The notes under the pieces were generated by a model that was not told the DNA's origin, searched no databases, and saw only the letters and a program-made list of their open reading frames with translations. A stretch of DNA of 41,908 nucleotides from positions 1 to 41,908 of the forward strand of contig DAOOWV010000008.1 of the NCBI GenBank assembly GCA_035371485.1, read 5' to 3'. The translations under genes and the position numbers were made by a program. Shown piece by piece: positions 23,324 through 31,537 of the stretch; the stretch's first letter is position 1; the number at the start of each line of letters is the position of its first letter. Source of the stretch: DAOOWV01 sp035371485. Lineage in GTDB: Bacteria > Patescibacteriota > Dojkabacteria > JAFGLO01.

Positions 23324-24640
23324 TTAAATTCTCTGCCCTGCTACTCTTTTTTGATCTGTTGGGAACAGGGTTGCTTCTCTAATATTATTTAGTCCAAGCA
23401 TTTTTTGAGTCAATCTTTCAAGTCCAAATGAAAAACCGCATTCTGGAGGCATTCCAAACTGAAAGGCCTGTAAATAGTGCGAATAATTATTTTTATTAAG
23501 TCCAATTTTATCCATATTTGAACTCAGTTTATCATATTCGTGAATTCTGTGTGTTCCAGAAAGCACCTCGAGTCCCCTAAAAATAAGGTCAAAGGACAAT
23601 GATTCATCTGGGAATTTAGGATCGTTATATGTATAAAAGTTCTTATCTTTTTTAAAATTTATAAGCCACACAAATTCTGAGTTGTGTTCTTCTTTTGCCC
23701 ATTTACATAATTCTTTTTCATCATCAGGATCAACGTCTAATTCTTCTCTTTTACTCGATTTACCAGTTCTTTCCTCAATAACTTTAAAAGCTTCATTAAC
23801 TTTTATTACTGGGAACCGTGGAAATTCATCTTTATTAAGTGTCGGGATTTCTGCATTTAGTAAATTAAATAATTCTTTACAATTTTCATCTAAATCGTGA
23901 ATAATATCTTTTACGACTTCCTCAACTACCATCATTGTGTCGAGATATGAGTCAACAAAAGCCATTTCAGCGTCCAATTGCGTTAACTCCATTATATGTC
24001 TGGAAGTATTGTGTTTTTCAGCTCTAAATACCGGGGTTATTGTGAATACTTTTTCAAAAGCACTTACCATTATTTGTTTGTAAATTTGTGGACTTTGTGC
24101 AAGATATGCTTTTTTACCAAAATAATTTACCTCAAAGACATCTGCACCACTTTCTGAAGGAGCTCCCATGAGTACGGGTGACCTAAATTGCATAAAACCT
24201 TGCTTTACAAGAGAGTTACTGAATGAATTTATTATTTGGGCTTGTACTTTAAAAATGGCTTGTCTTCTGATATTTCTCAAAGATAATGTTCTGTAATCAA
24301 GTTCTGTATCTTGATTGGCATCTATCTCGTTTTTATTGTAGGTTAATGGACTAACGTCTTTTACTTTAGTAATTATTGAAATTGAGGAAACCAATAATTC
24401 GTATTTATCTTTGTTACTTTGTACGGTACCTTCTGCTGATATTACAGTCCCTATTTGACAATCATTTAGTTTTTCAATTTGTTTACTATCTTCAATAACT
24501 AATTGAGTTGAACCGCTCCCATCTCTCAAAATTACAAAACAAATCTTTCCAAGGTTGCGAATATTATCAATCCAACCGGCAGTTTTCACAGGCTTTCCGT
24601 TGTTTTCACACATTTCTTTTATTGAAATCCGTCCCTCCAT
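23324..24640 (-). CDS. aspS: Aspartyl-tRNA synthetase, archaeal/eukaryotic type
   Basis: This class II synthetase charges Asp. An N-terminal OB fold (VKTAGWIDNIRNLGKICF) precedes GADVFEVNYFGKKAYLAQSP and YKQ, motif 2 FRAEKHNTSRHIMELTQLDA, FDLIFRGLEVLSGTHRIHEY and motif 3 MPPECGFSFGLERL. These match the shorter archaeal-type AspRS, without the large GAD insertion domain of typical bacterial AspRS. At ~439 residues it fits that type. The ORF opens with TTG at 24655; ATG at 24640 (MEGRISIKEM) is the better start. Archaeal-type AspRS can be discriminating or can also charge tRNA-Asn; the adjacent AsnRS suggests Asn is made directly here. Confidence 0.85.
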   Translation of the reverse strand: MEGRISIKEMCENNGKPVKTAGWIDNIRNLGKICFVILRDGSGSTQLVIEDSKQIEKLNDCQIGTVISAEGTVQSNKDKYELLVSSISIITKVKDVSPLTYNKNEIDANQDTELDYRTLSLRNIRRQAIFKVQAQIINSFSNSLVKQGFMQFRSPVLMGAPSESGADVFEVNYFGKKAYLAQSPQIYKQIMVSAFEKVFTITPVFRAEKHNTSRHIMELTQLDAEMAFVDSYLDTMMVVEEVVKDIIHDLDENCKELFNLLNAEIPTLNKDEFPRFPVIKVNEAFKVIEERTGKSSKREELDVDPDDEKELCKWAKEEHNSEFVWLINFKKDKNFYTYNDPKFPDESLSFDLIFRGLEVLSGTHRIHEYDKLSSNMDKIGLNKNNYSHYLQAFQFGMPPECGFSFGLERLTQKMLGLNNIREATLFPTDQKRVAGQRI

Positions 24641-24659
24641 CTCAATGTTTATCAAAATT

Positions 24660-24690
24660 AAATATATTATGTATCACTTATCACTTACCT
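24660..24690. repeat. TATCACT heptamer repeat between asnS and aspS
   Basis: TATCACT occurs twice in tandem at about 24672-24686, next to the asnS stop codon, and belongs to the 7-nt-period repeat class found across the window. Confidence 0.45.
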
Positions 24691-26029
24691 AAGGTCTTAT
24701 TCTTTTCATTGTTCGTGGGAAGGGAATTGTTTCTCTAATATGTGTTAATCCACAAATCCACCTAACATATCTTTCAAGCCCAATTCCAAATCCACTATGT
24801 GGCACTGATCCATACTTTCTTAAATCTAAGTACCATTGAAAATCATCCATATCTAACTTTTCTTTCTTAATTTTTTCGATCAATACATCGTAATTATCTT
24901 CACGTTGACTACCACCAATTACTTCACCATAGCCTTCTGGAGCTAACATATCTGCATTTAATACTCTTGAATTATCTTCTGGATCATCTTTCATATAAAA
25001 TGCTTTTGCCTCTCTCGGGTATTTTTCAACGAAAATTGGTGTGTCAAACTGCTTAGTAAGAATTGTTTCGTCATCAGCACCTAAGTCATCTCTATCTTTT
25101 ATATCGGATCCTAATCTTTGAAGAATCTTGATTGCCTCTTTATGTGTTATTATTTGATATTTTTTATCAGTACACTTTTCAAGTGCTGAAGTATCTCTTT
25201 TTAGAATTTCTAATTCTTTACTGCATTTGGATAACACATCATTTATTATTCGTTGGGTTAATTCCTCCTGTAATTTCATGTTCTGAGCATGATCAAAAAA
25301 AGCCATTTCTGCATCCATCATCCAAAATTCATTTAGATGCCTACGGGTTTTACTCTTTTCTGCTCTAAATACTGGCCCGAAATCAAATACTCTACTAAAC
25401 GACATAATTGCTGATTCAAGATATAACTGTCCAGATTGTGTAAGATAAACGTGTGGACCATCTTTTGCATTGTCTTCCCATGCTGGGGTATATGGAACCT
25501 CAAATAAAGTAGTTGTGCCTTCACATGCATTTGGTGTAAGAATTGGTGAGTCTATTTTAGTGAATTCTTTCTCAGATAGGAAACTATAAATCGAGTTAAT
25601 AATATTGTTTCTCACTCGTAAAATTGCCCACTGTCTTTGAGATCTAAGATGAAGATGTCTATAGTTGAATAAGAACTGGATACTATGTTTACTTCCATCT
25701 CGTTTTTTTTGAATTGGATAATCTTCTGGAGATAGACAAATAATTTGAGCATCTGTGATTTGAAGCTCAAAACCATTTGGTGAGCGGGGTTCATTTTTTA
25801 CAATTCCAGTGATTGAAACAGATGATTCAATGGTAATTTTCTCTAAACTATCAAAGGTTTGTGCTGGTAAGTCTTTTTTTGATGCAACAGCTTGTACTGT
25901 ATCAAATCCATCTCTTATTTGTAAAAAGATAATTGAACCAGATGAGCGTTTATTATTAATCCATCCGTTAATGTTTACTACCTGGTCTATATGTTGTTGA
26001 AATTGGGGGATTAGAACTTGTTTTGCCAC
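24689..26029 (-). CDS. asnS: Asparaginyl-tRNA synthetase
   Basis: AsnRS charges tRNA-Asn directly. The 446-residue protein shows an OB fold (VNINGWINNKRSSGSIIFLQ), SPNACEGTTTLFEVPY, motif 2 FRAEKSKTRRHLNEFWMMDA, the AsnRS-specific LAPEGYGEVIGGSQRE and motif 3 YGSVPHSGFGIGLERYVRW followed by THIRETIPFPR. It starts with GTG at 26029. The aspS gene follows in the same direction with a 33-base gap. Since an archaeal-type AspRS might mischarge tRNA-Asn, having AsnRS next door is informative. Confidence 0.94.
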   Translation of the reverse strand: MAKQVLIPQFQQHIDQVVNINGWINNKRSSGSIIFLQIRDGFDTVQAVASKKDLPAQTFDSLEKITIESSVSITGIVKNEPRSPNGFELQITDAQIICLSPEDYPIQKKRDGSKHSIQFLFNYRHLHLRSQRQWAILRVRNNIINSIYSFLSEKEFTKIDSPILTPNACEGTTTLFEVPYTPAWEDNAKDGPHVYLTQSGQLYLESAIMSFSRVFDFGPVFRAEKSKTRRHLNEFWMMDAEMAFFDHAQNMKLQEELTQRIINDVLSKCSKELEILKRDTSALEKCTDKKYQIITHKEAIKILQRLGSDIKDRDDLGADDETILTKQFDTPIFVEKYPREAKAFYMKDDPEDNSRVLNADMLAPEGYGEVIGGSQREDNYDVLIEKIKKEKLDMDDFQWYLDLRKYGSVPHSGFGIGLERYVRWICGLTHIRETIPFPRTMKRIRP

Positions 26030-26137
26030 ATTAAGAATGAATTAAATAATGTATCAACCCATTAATTATAACAAATGATTTGTTTAATTACAAAATATTG
26101 AAGTTCTGCTTTTGTTTGTAAAATGGTTAAAGATAAA

Positions 26138-26158
26138 GGGCGGGCCGAAGGCCCGCCC
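26138..26158 (-). terminator. Rho-independent terminator downstream of the DUF4870-like gene
   Basis: GGGCGGGCC-GAA-GGCCCGCCC, a 9-bp GC stem with a 3-nt loop. On the minus strand it is followed by TTTATCTTTAA, so it suits the gene at 26194-26562, whose stop is 36 bases upstream. Confidence 0.85.
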
Positions 26159-26193
26159 TCATGTCTCGAGTTTAAAAATCAAGTAAAAAGAAA

Positions 26194-26562
26194 TTACTTG
26201 ACAAATCCACTGATTACTGGGATTTCAACCTTTTGACCCTGGTATGACTTGATACCAACATATAAAAGGTAGAACCAGAATATCACTGGAACACATGCGA
26301 GTACAACTGTTACTGATAATACTACAGTAAGTACGATCATAACAATTCCTGCATATAATGATTGCATAACATCAAATTTTACCTTTCCCCAATTTGGTGT
26401 TTCCTTTTCTGTTAATAAGAAAATGATACTTGAGAGTGGAGCAAAAAGGTAGCAAAGAAGTGCAATAGTCTTTGGTTCCATTCCTGTGCCTTTTTTGGTT
26501 TCTGGAGTAGTCACTGTTTGACCATTAACTTCTGGTGCTGTTGGAGATTTGGTATCTGCCAT
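26194..26562 (-). CDS. Small membrane protein, DUF4870/Tic20-like
   Basis: A 122-residue protein (MADTKSPTAPEVNGQ start at 26562; the ORF opens 14 codons earlier). A disordered Thr/Pro-rich N-terminus is followed by IALLCYLFAPLSSIIFLLTE, KFDVMQSLYAGIVM and two more hydrophobic helices (VLTVVLSVTVVLACVPVIFW, FYLLYVGIKSYQGQKVEIPV). The order of helices, the KFxxxQS motif after the first helix and the IPVIG-like end match DUF4870 proteins, whose function is unknown. It has a strong terminator of its own and therefore is probably monocistronic and well expressed. Confidence 0.75.
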   Translation of the reverse strand: MADTKSPTAPEVNGQTVTTPETKKGTGMEPKTIALLCYLFAPLSSIIFLLTEKETPNWGKVKFDVMQSLYAGIVMIVLTVVLSVTVVLACVPVIFWFYLLYVGIKSYQGQKVEIPVISGFVK

Positions 26563-26727
26563 TGTGAAGTAATGATAAATTAAATACATAAATTTATTCG
26601 ACATTCTTAGTATATATTAATTCTAAAAAGAATGCAAACAAATAAATACTCGTTGCTTTCAGTTTACTATTTACTGAATTTAGCTAGATTCCCCTATTCA
26701 GTTTGTTTTAACTGTCTTATAAGTTTT

Positions 26728-28161
26728 TCATACCAATTTGGCTAGGTATCCCATCTTATCTCTTCTAAAGCCTAATTTTCTGTAATACTCTCTTGTTCCC
26801 ACAGCAGATATAACGAATATCTTTGAAAAATTGTTTGATTTTGTTATTTCAATTGCCATTTTAATTAATTGTTTTCCGATTCCAGTATGTTGAACTGTTC
26901 CTATATGACCTATTTTTTCGCTATTTCCATATACATGAATCTCTCTTATCATTGCTCGATTTTTTAGAAATTCAGGTAATTCTAAGATGGAGTTTTTGCT
27001 ACTATCCTCTATTGGTTTTCTTCTATCAATAATAGATAGTCTCAGAAAGCCTAAAATACAGTTTTTTCTATTTATTGTTTCAGTCGTGGCTTGAATAAAA
27101 TATTCATTTGAATTTTGTACTTTGTATTTTATGATTGAATATTCAATCTTATTGGTTATTTGGTTCTTTCTTATTTCCCTACAACGAATACAATTACATT
27201 TTAAATTTTGCGAGCTCATATATTTCCAGATCATTTCTCGTAAGTTAGTCTTATCATTGCCTGCAACAATCTCTGTTGATGGAATATCTCTAAAAACTCT
27301 ACTTATTCTACAATATTGCGGTACAATTTGTTTAATTTGTGATATTGTTTCAATTAACTGTGTTGTCGTATAGGGGGAATATTTTTTTTGAGAGTAAAGG
27401 TTACATAGCTTAGTGTTTGTAATAATTGATGTAGGGTAGATTTTGAGTTCATCGGGGGCAATTTCGTTTATTAAATCTTTGAATCCCTCAATATCTTTGG
27501 AAGGTGTGCTTTGGAATAAATTAAGCATGTAATGAATTTGAATTTTGAACCCAAATTGTCTTAAAAGCTTTACTGACTCAATCGATTGTTTGACTGTGTG
27601 AGCTCTTCCATTTATATCCAAAATATCGTTAAACATCGATTGTACCCCAATTTGAACTTTAGTCACACCGAGCTGTCGTAAAAATATTGCGAAATCAGTA
27701 GTTATATAATCAGGTCTTGTTTCAACAGATATGCCAACACTTTTGTGTTCTGAATTTTCATTTTGCTTTTGGAGCTTTTCAAGGTATTCCAATAAATCAT
27801 TCGTTGATTTTTGATACAGTCTTGGATTTGGGTTAATATTATTTAATGCTTCAAAGGTTCTTGCAAAGAAAAACAAAATATATCTCCTTGGGTAATATGA
27901 AAATGTTCCTCCTGAAATTATAATTTCAATTTTATCAGTATTGTGTCCATTATTTTTAAGAACTTCTATACGTTTTGAAATTTGAGTATAAGGGTTGTAT
28001 TTTAATGTATTTGCTCTTGCACATGCTGGCTCCGAAGGAATATAGCTTTTAGGTACATTTGAAATTGAAGGACAAAAAATACATTTTCCTGGACACGGAT
28101 AAGGTTTAGTAAATGTTGTAACTACAACAACACCTGAACTACTTCTTATTGGCTTCTTCAT
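26728..28161 (-). CDS. elp3: Elp3-like radical SAM / GNAT protein (tRNA wobble-uridine modification)
   Basis: Elp3 makes 5-carboxymethyluridine-type modifications at the tRNA wobble position. Radical SAM domain: TKPYPCPGKCIFCPS carries the cysteines of the 4Fe-4S cluster, preceded by SGVVVVT and followed by SEPACARANTLKYNPY and ISGGTFSYYPRRY. The C-terminal acetyltransferase domain ends RMEIHV-like (REIHVYGNSEKIGH), VQHTGIGKQLIKMAIEI and GTREYYRKLGFRRDKMGYL. CNCIRCREIR is the zinc-binding segment. The ORF opens at 28269, but the first 36 residues come from a GGTTATG-type heptamer repeat and a fused relic, so MKKPIRSS at 28161 is the likely start. No other Elongator subunit is present. Confidence 0.88.
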   Translation of the reverse strand: MKKPIRSSSGVVVVTTFTKPYPCPGKCIFCPSISNVPKSYIPSEPACARANTLKYNPYTQISKRIEVLKNNGHNTDKIEIIISGGTFSYYPRRYILFFFARTFEALNNINPNPRLYQKSTNDLLEYLEKLQKQNENSEHKSVGISVETRPDYITTDFAIFLRQLGVTKVQIGVQSMFNDILDINGRAHTVKQSIESVKLLRQFGFKIQIHYMLNLFQSTPSKDIEGFKDLINEIAPDELKIYPTSIITNTKLCNLYSQKKYSPYTTTQLIETISQIKQIVPQYCRISRVFRDIPSTEIVAGNDKTNLREMIWKYMSSQNLKCNCIRCREIRKNQITNKIEYSIIKYKVQNSNEYFIQATTETINRKNCILGFLRLSIIDRRKPIEDSSKNSILELPEFLKNRAMIREIHVYGNSEKIGHIGTVQHTGIGKQLIKMAIEITKSNNFSKIFVISAVGTREYYRKLGFRRDKMGYLAKLV

Positions 28162-28200
28162 GTGGTTATGGGTTAAGGGTTTTGGGTTATGAGTGAAATT
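28161..28200. repeat. GGTTATG-type heptamer repeat at the elp3 start
   Basis: GGTTATG, GGTTAAG, GGTTTTG, GGTTATG in tandem, directly before the likely elp3 start codon. In frame it encodes FTHNPKPLTHNH, an unlikely protein sequence. Confidence 0.65.
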
Positions 28201-28265
28201 TTCCTGAAGTGAATCTTGATGTTGAATTACAATATTTAGGTTAAGAATTTTACTGTTTTTTGTAT

Positions 28266-28430
28266 TCATAAAGTTCCGAGATCCATTTTACTTTCAGCGT
28301 TTTGAGTTTCTCTTAAATTTGTGCATATTAAATTTCCAGATCTAAATAGTTGTTTGTCAAGTATATACTCATTTTTATCCTTTCTACCAGATTTGCAAAA
28401 ATGAAATACTCTCCTGGCAAAATTTAAAAT
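28266..28430 (-). pseudogene. N-terminal/central fragment of a four-helix-bundle (S23-like) protein
   Basis: The minus strand reads NEYILDKQLFRSGNLICTN followed by LRETQNAESKMDLGTL and a stop that overlaps the elp3 ORF opening (ATGA). LRSG..I..N.RE.QNAESK is the signature of the four-helix-bundle family (TIGR02436-type). No start codon is present upstream within the open frame and the last helix is missing; a similar last helix lies at 16953-17066. Confidence 0.7.
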
Positions 28431-28431
28431 T

Positions 28432-28470
28432 CAGAATTAACTCCTAACTCCTAACCCAGCACTCATAAGT
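28432..28470. repeat. AACTCCT heptamer repeat downstream of the four-helix relic
   Basis: AACTCCT, AACTCCT, AACCCAG, CACTCAT follow one another with a 7-nt period between the glyS stop codon and the relic. Confidence 0.55.
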
Positions 28471-28471
28471 T

Positions 28472-30478
28472 CTATAGGTATTTGCTGACTTCCAGTAATT
28501 TACTAAGTACATAGCAATTTTGTTTTGCGGTCTCAGTATCTTTATCCATTATCATGACATCGTCAAAATATTTATTAAGTTGCTTACTAATAGAAGAAAG
28601 TTTTTTTAAATATTTTTCAATATCTTGAACTTTTGAGAGTTCCTTGGTAAGGGCTAATATTGATTTGTATAGTTCGTCTGTTTGTTTTACTTTAAATTTT
28701 GAATATTGATCCTTAGGAGTGCAAGGAGATTTTTTAAGAATATTTCTTATTCTTTTCAGTGATTCCGTTAGGTCGGCAAACCATTTTTCATTCGCTTTGT
28801 CAAGGTTTTGTACGATTTGAAGCTCTTGAGAGACAACAGCTAAAGGTTGATCATTAATATAATTTATAGCGTTGTTGATATAATTTTCAGTGATATTTTT
28901 CTTTTTCCAATTATTTTCTAATTTGTTGCTAATTAGTTCAATTAGATAATTTGCGTTTTCCTTATCCAATTTAATGATATCAATGATATTTGAAATTGTT
29001 ATATCGCTTTTGCTTTCAATAAGTAATCTAATTATTCCTGAAATTAAACGTCTAATTCCAAATGGATCGTAACTTCCCTTTATTCTGAATCCTGCTTCTA
29101 TATATTTTTTTATAAAGGTTAATTTATGCGTTAATGCAAGGTTGAATGATAAAATATCAGTGGGTACAATATCCATCTCATTAACAGGTCTGTGAATATT
29201 TGATAATAATTCAACAATTTCATTTTCAACATTTCTTTCTTTTGCATAAATTGTTCCTACAGTATATTCAAGAGCTGGGAATTCTGTTACTAAGTTGGTT
29301 CCTCTGTCAAAAAACAAGTAATTTGAAACTTTATTAATTAATTGAAGTTGTTGTTGCGAAATTTTGGTAAGTGAGGCAACTTTAGGAAGTAATTTAGAAA
29401 ATAATTCCCTTAATTCAAATAAATTACCAACTTTTTCGTGAATAGTAATGTTTTTGATGTTTTGGGAAAATTCTTCAATTGTGTGTTTTTGATCTCTCTC
29501 ATAATAAAATAGTCCATCAGATAACCTTACGTTAACTACTTCTTCCCATCCTTGTTTTACGGAATCTCTGTTTTCTGGAATTTGTTCTGCAATACTTACG
29601 AAATTGGGTTGAATCTTTCCATTTTTGAATACTGTAAAACTTTTAAGATGATGCCATAAAACTTCGGTAATTATTTCTTTTGGCATTTTTAAGAAAGACT
29701 CATTATAGTTTCCAATAATTACTAGAGGAGTTTCAACCATATAGGACATATACTGAAGTTGCTTTGATGAAAATTTAATTTTTACGTTGTTTTCTTCTTC
29801 AATTTTTTGGATTTGCTGTTTAATATTGTTTATTCTTTCTTCATTTGAAACAATCACATTGAATGATTTGAGGGTCGAAACATATTCTGAAGGATTTTTA
29901 ATTCTTATTTTTGTTGTTCCTGAAGTTCGTGATCCATATGAAAGGGTTGATGAGCTAGCTGTTCCAATTTCAATAGAGATTGGAATAGTATCGAGGACTG
30001 TTGTGATCCAACGAATTGGTCTTATAAATGAAACCTTTGTTTCATCCCATGACATTTGTTTATTTGTTTGAACCTTTTTAATTAGATCAAGACAAAAATG
30101 TTCGAGCTTGCTTCCAGTAGCTGACTTAACATCTCTTGGAATGCACAAGAACACTTCATTATTTATGCTTATTTTTCTTAATTTTCTTATTGATGTGTCA
30201 TTTTTTTCAGCAAAAGATCGACCTATTTCGTTAATTCTACTCCCTGTGAATGCTTTACTTGCAGGAGGTCCAATTATGTTTTTTTCTGTTGATTTTATGT
30301 CAATATCCTTCAAAATTAAAGCAATTCTTCTGGGAGTAATATATGTTTCATATTCTTTTATTGATAATCCATTCTTATCAAGTACAGAATTTACCAAATC
30401 ACCTTTAAGCTGTTTATAAATACTTTGTGCTTCTCTTGCTGGTATTTCTTCAACACCATATTCTATTAAAAAATCCAC
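28472..30478 (-). CDS. glyS: Glycyl-tRNA synthetase, beta subunit
   Basis: The beta subunit of the heterotetrameric bacterial GlyRS; it binds and helps aminoacylate tRNA-Gly. The N-terminus MDFLIEYGVEEIPAREAQ is the family signature (LEIGtEELPa). Further on lie SWDETKVSFIRPIRWITTVLD, ITEVLWHHLKSF, NRDSVKQGWEEVVNVRLSDG with FYYERDQK, EYTVGTIYA and PFGIRRLISGIIRLLIE. At 668 residues the size is normal. It lies 77 bases downstream of glyQ with a heptamer-repeat structure between them. Confidence 0.94.
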   Translation of the reverse strand: MDFLIEYGVEEIPAREAQSIYKQLKGDLVNSVLDKNGLSIKEYETYITPRRIALILKDIDIKSTEKNIIGPPASKAFTGSRINEIGRSFAEKNDTSIRKLRKISINNEVFLCIPRDVKSATGSKLEHFCLDLIKKVQTNKQMSWDETKVSFIRPIRWITTVLDTIPISIEIGTASSSTLSYGSRTSGTTKIRIKNPSEYVSTLKSFNVIVSNEERINNIKQQIQKIEEENNVKIKFSSKQLQYMSYMVETPLVIIGNYNESFLKMPKEIITEVLWHHLKSFTVFKNGKIQPNFVSIAEQIPENRDSVKQGWEEVVNVRLSDGLFYYERDQKHTIEEFSQNIKNITIHEKVGNLFELRELFSKLLPKVASLTKISQQQLQLINKVSNYLFFDRGTNLVTEFPALEYTVGTIYAKERNVENEIVELLSNIHRPVNEMDIVPTDILSFNLALTHKLTFIKKYIEAGFRIKGSYDPFGIRRLISGIIRLLIESKSDITISNIIDIIKLDKENANYLIELISNKLENNWKKKNITENYINNAINYINDQPLAVVSQELQIVQNLDKANEKWFADLTESLKRIRNILKKSPCTPKDQYSKFKVKQTDELYKSILALTKELSKVQDIEKYLKKLSSISKQLNKYFDDVMIMDKDTETAKQNCYVLSKLLEVSKYL

Positions 30479-30480
30479 GT

Positions 30481-30590
30481 TTAATAAGTAATAAGTAATA
30501 AGTAATAAGTAATAAGTAACAAGTAATTTGAGTTAAAGTATCCACTTGTAACCTGTTACTTGTTATTCGTTACTTGTTTTTTGTTCCGTA
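30481..30590. repeat. Inverted heptamer-repeat structure between glyQ and glyS
   Basis: TAATAAG occurs about five times in tandem from 30483, turns into TAACAAG, and is mirrored by ACTTGTTA-type units from about 30545. A long hairpin is possible. It overlaps the 3' end of glyQ and encodes its NKKQVTNNK tail. Confidence 0.75.
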
Positions 30591-31413
30591 ATAATACTTC
30601 TTTAACTATCTCTCGCATTTTAGAGAAAGTATTGTGCCTTTCTAGTGGGCCTATTGCTCCCCTAGCGTCTAAAATGTTGAAAGTATGTGACATCTTTAAT
30701 ACGTAATCATATGCTACTAATGGTAAATCATTTTTTAAACAGTTTTGAGCTTCCTTCTGATAGAGGTTAAAGAGCTTTTGTAAGGTGGTTATTTCAGCAA
30801 AATCAAGAGAGTAAGCACTTCCCTGTTTTTCAGACATTTTAAATAACTGTGCATATGTTACATTTTTGGACCACATAATATCCCAAACAGAGCTAACTTG
30901 TTGTATTTTCATTACTATTCTTTCAAGTCCATAGCTGATTTCTAATGTGGGAATCTCAACTTTCATACCTCCTAATTGTTGAAAATATGTGTATTGTGAT
31001 ATTTCCATTCCGTCATACCAAATTTCCCAACCTAAACCAGTAGCTCCTAATGAAGGATTCTCCCAATTATCTTCAACAAGTCTTATGTCATGTTTGTCAG
31101 GCTCTAATCCAATTGTCTGTAAACTTTTAAGGTAAATGTCAATATTGTCTGCTGGTGCAGGTTTTAAAACCACCTGATATTGAAAAAAATGTTGTAATCT
31201 GTAATCACTATCAGCATATCTTCCATCTGCTGGTCTTCGGCTTGGCTCGACATAGGCAACATTCCATTCATCCTCTATTAAAGCATTTAAAGCAGTATTA
31301 GGATTACTAGTTCCTGCCCCTACTTCGATACCGTAAGGGAACATTAAACTGCACCCTTGTTTGCTCCAGAAATTGTTTAATTCGGAAATTATGTCCTGAA
31401 ATGTTTTTATCAT
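30556..31413 (-). CDS. glyQ: Glycyl-tRNA synthetase, alpha subunit
   Basis: The catalytic alpha subunit of bacterial GlyRS. Seen in 285 residues: TFQDIISELNNFWSKQGC at the start, GAGTSNPNTALNAL, VAYVEPSRRPADGRYADSDY with its YRLQHFFQYQVVLKPAP extension, NWENPSLGATGLGWEIW, GMEISQYTYFQQ and ISYGLERI. The C-terminal DARGAIGPLERH and a Lys-rich tail follow. Motifs are complete. It precedes glyS, as in most alpha/beta-type genomes. The last ~10 residues derive from the repeat. Confidence 0.96.
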   Translation of the reverse strand: MIKTFQDIISELNNFWSKQGCSLMFPYGIEVGAGTSNPNTALNALIEDEWNVAYVEPSRRPADGRYADSDYRLQHFFQYQVVLKPAPADNIDIYLKSLQTIGLEPDKHDIRLVEDNWENPSLGATGLGWEIWYDGMEISQYTYFQQLGGMKVEIPTLEISYGLERIVMKIQQVSSVWDIMWSKNVTYAQLFKMSEKQGSAYSLDFAEITTLQKLFNLYQKEAQNCLKNDLPLVAYDYVLKMSHTFNILDARGAIGPLERHNTFSKMREIVKEVLLRNKKQVTNNK

Positions 31414-31537
31414 ACTAGTATTTTACCACATTTCAGGCTAAGAAACAAACGTATGAACAAATTAACAAACGAACAGATTAAAAAGTTAATAAGCGGGAAA
31501 AATAAGAAAGATTAATTATTCGAAACTTTTCACTAGT

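Noticed and set aside
30481..30590. CRISPR or direct-repeat array
   Set aside because: The period is seven bases, with no spacers; it is a short tandem repeat.
31447..31515. Small plus-strand peptide MNKLTNEQIKK
   Set aside because: Too short, repeat-like DNA with 7-nt spacing, and no supporting start or terminator.
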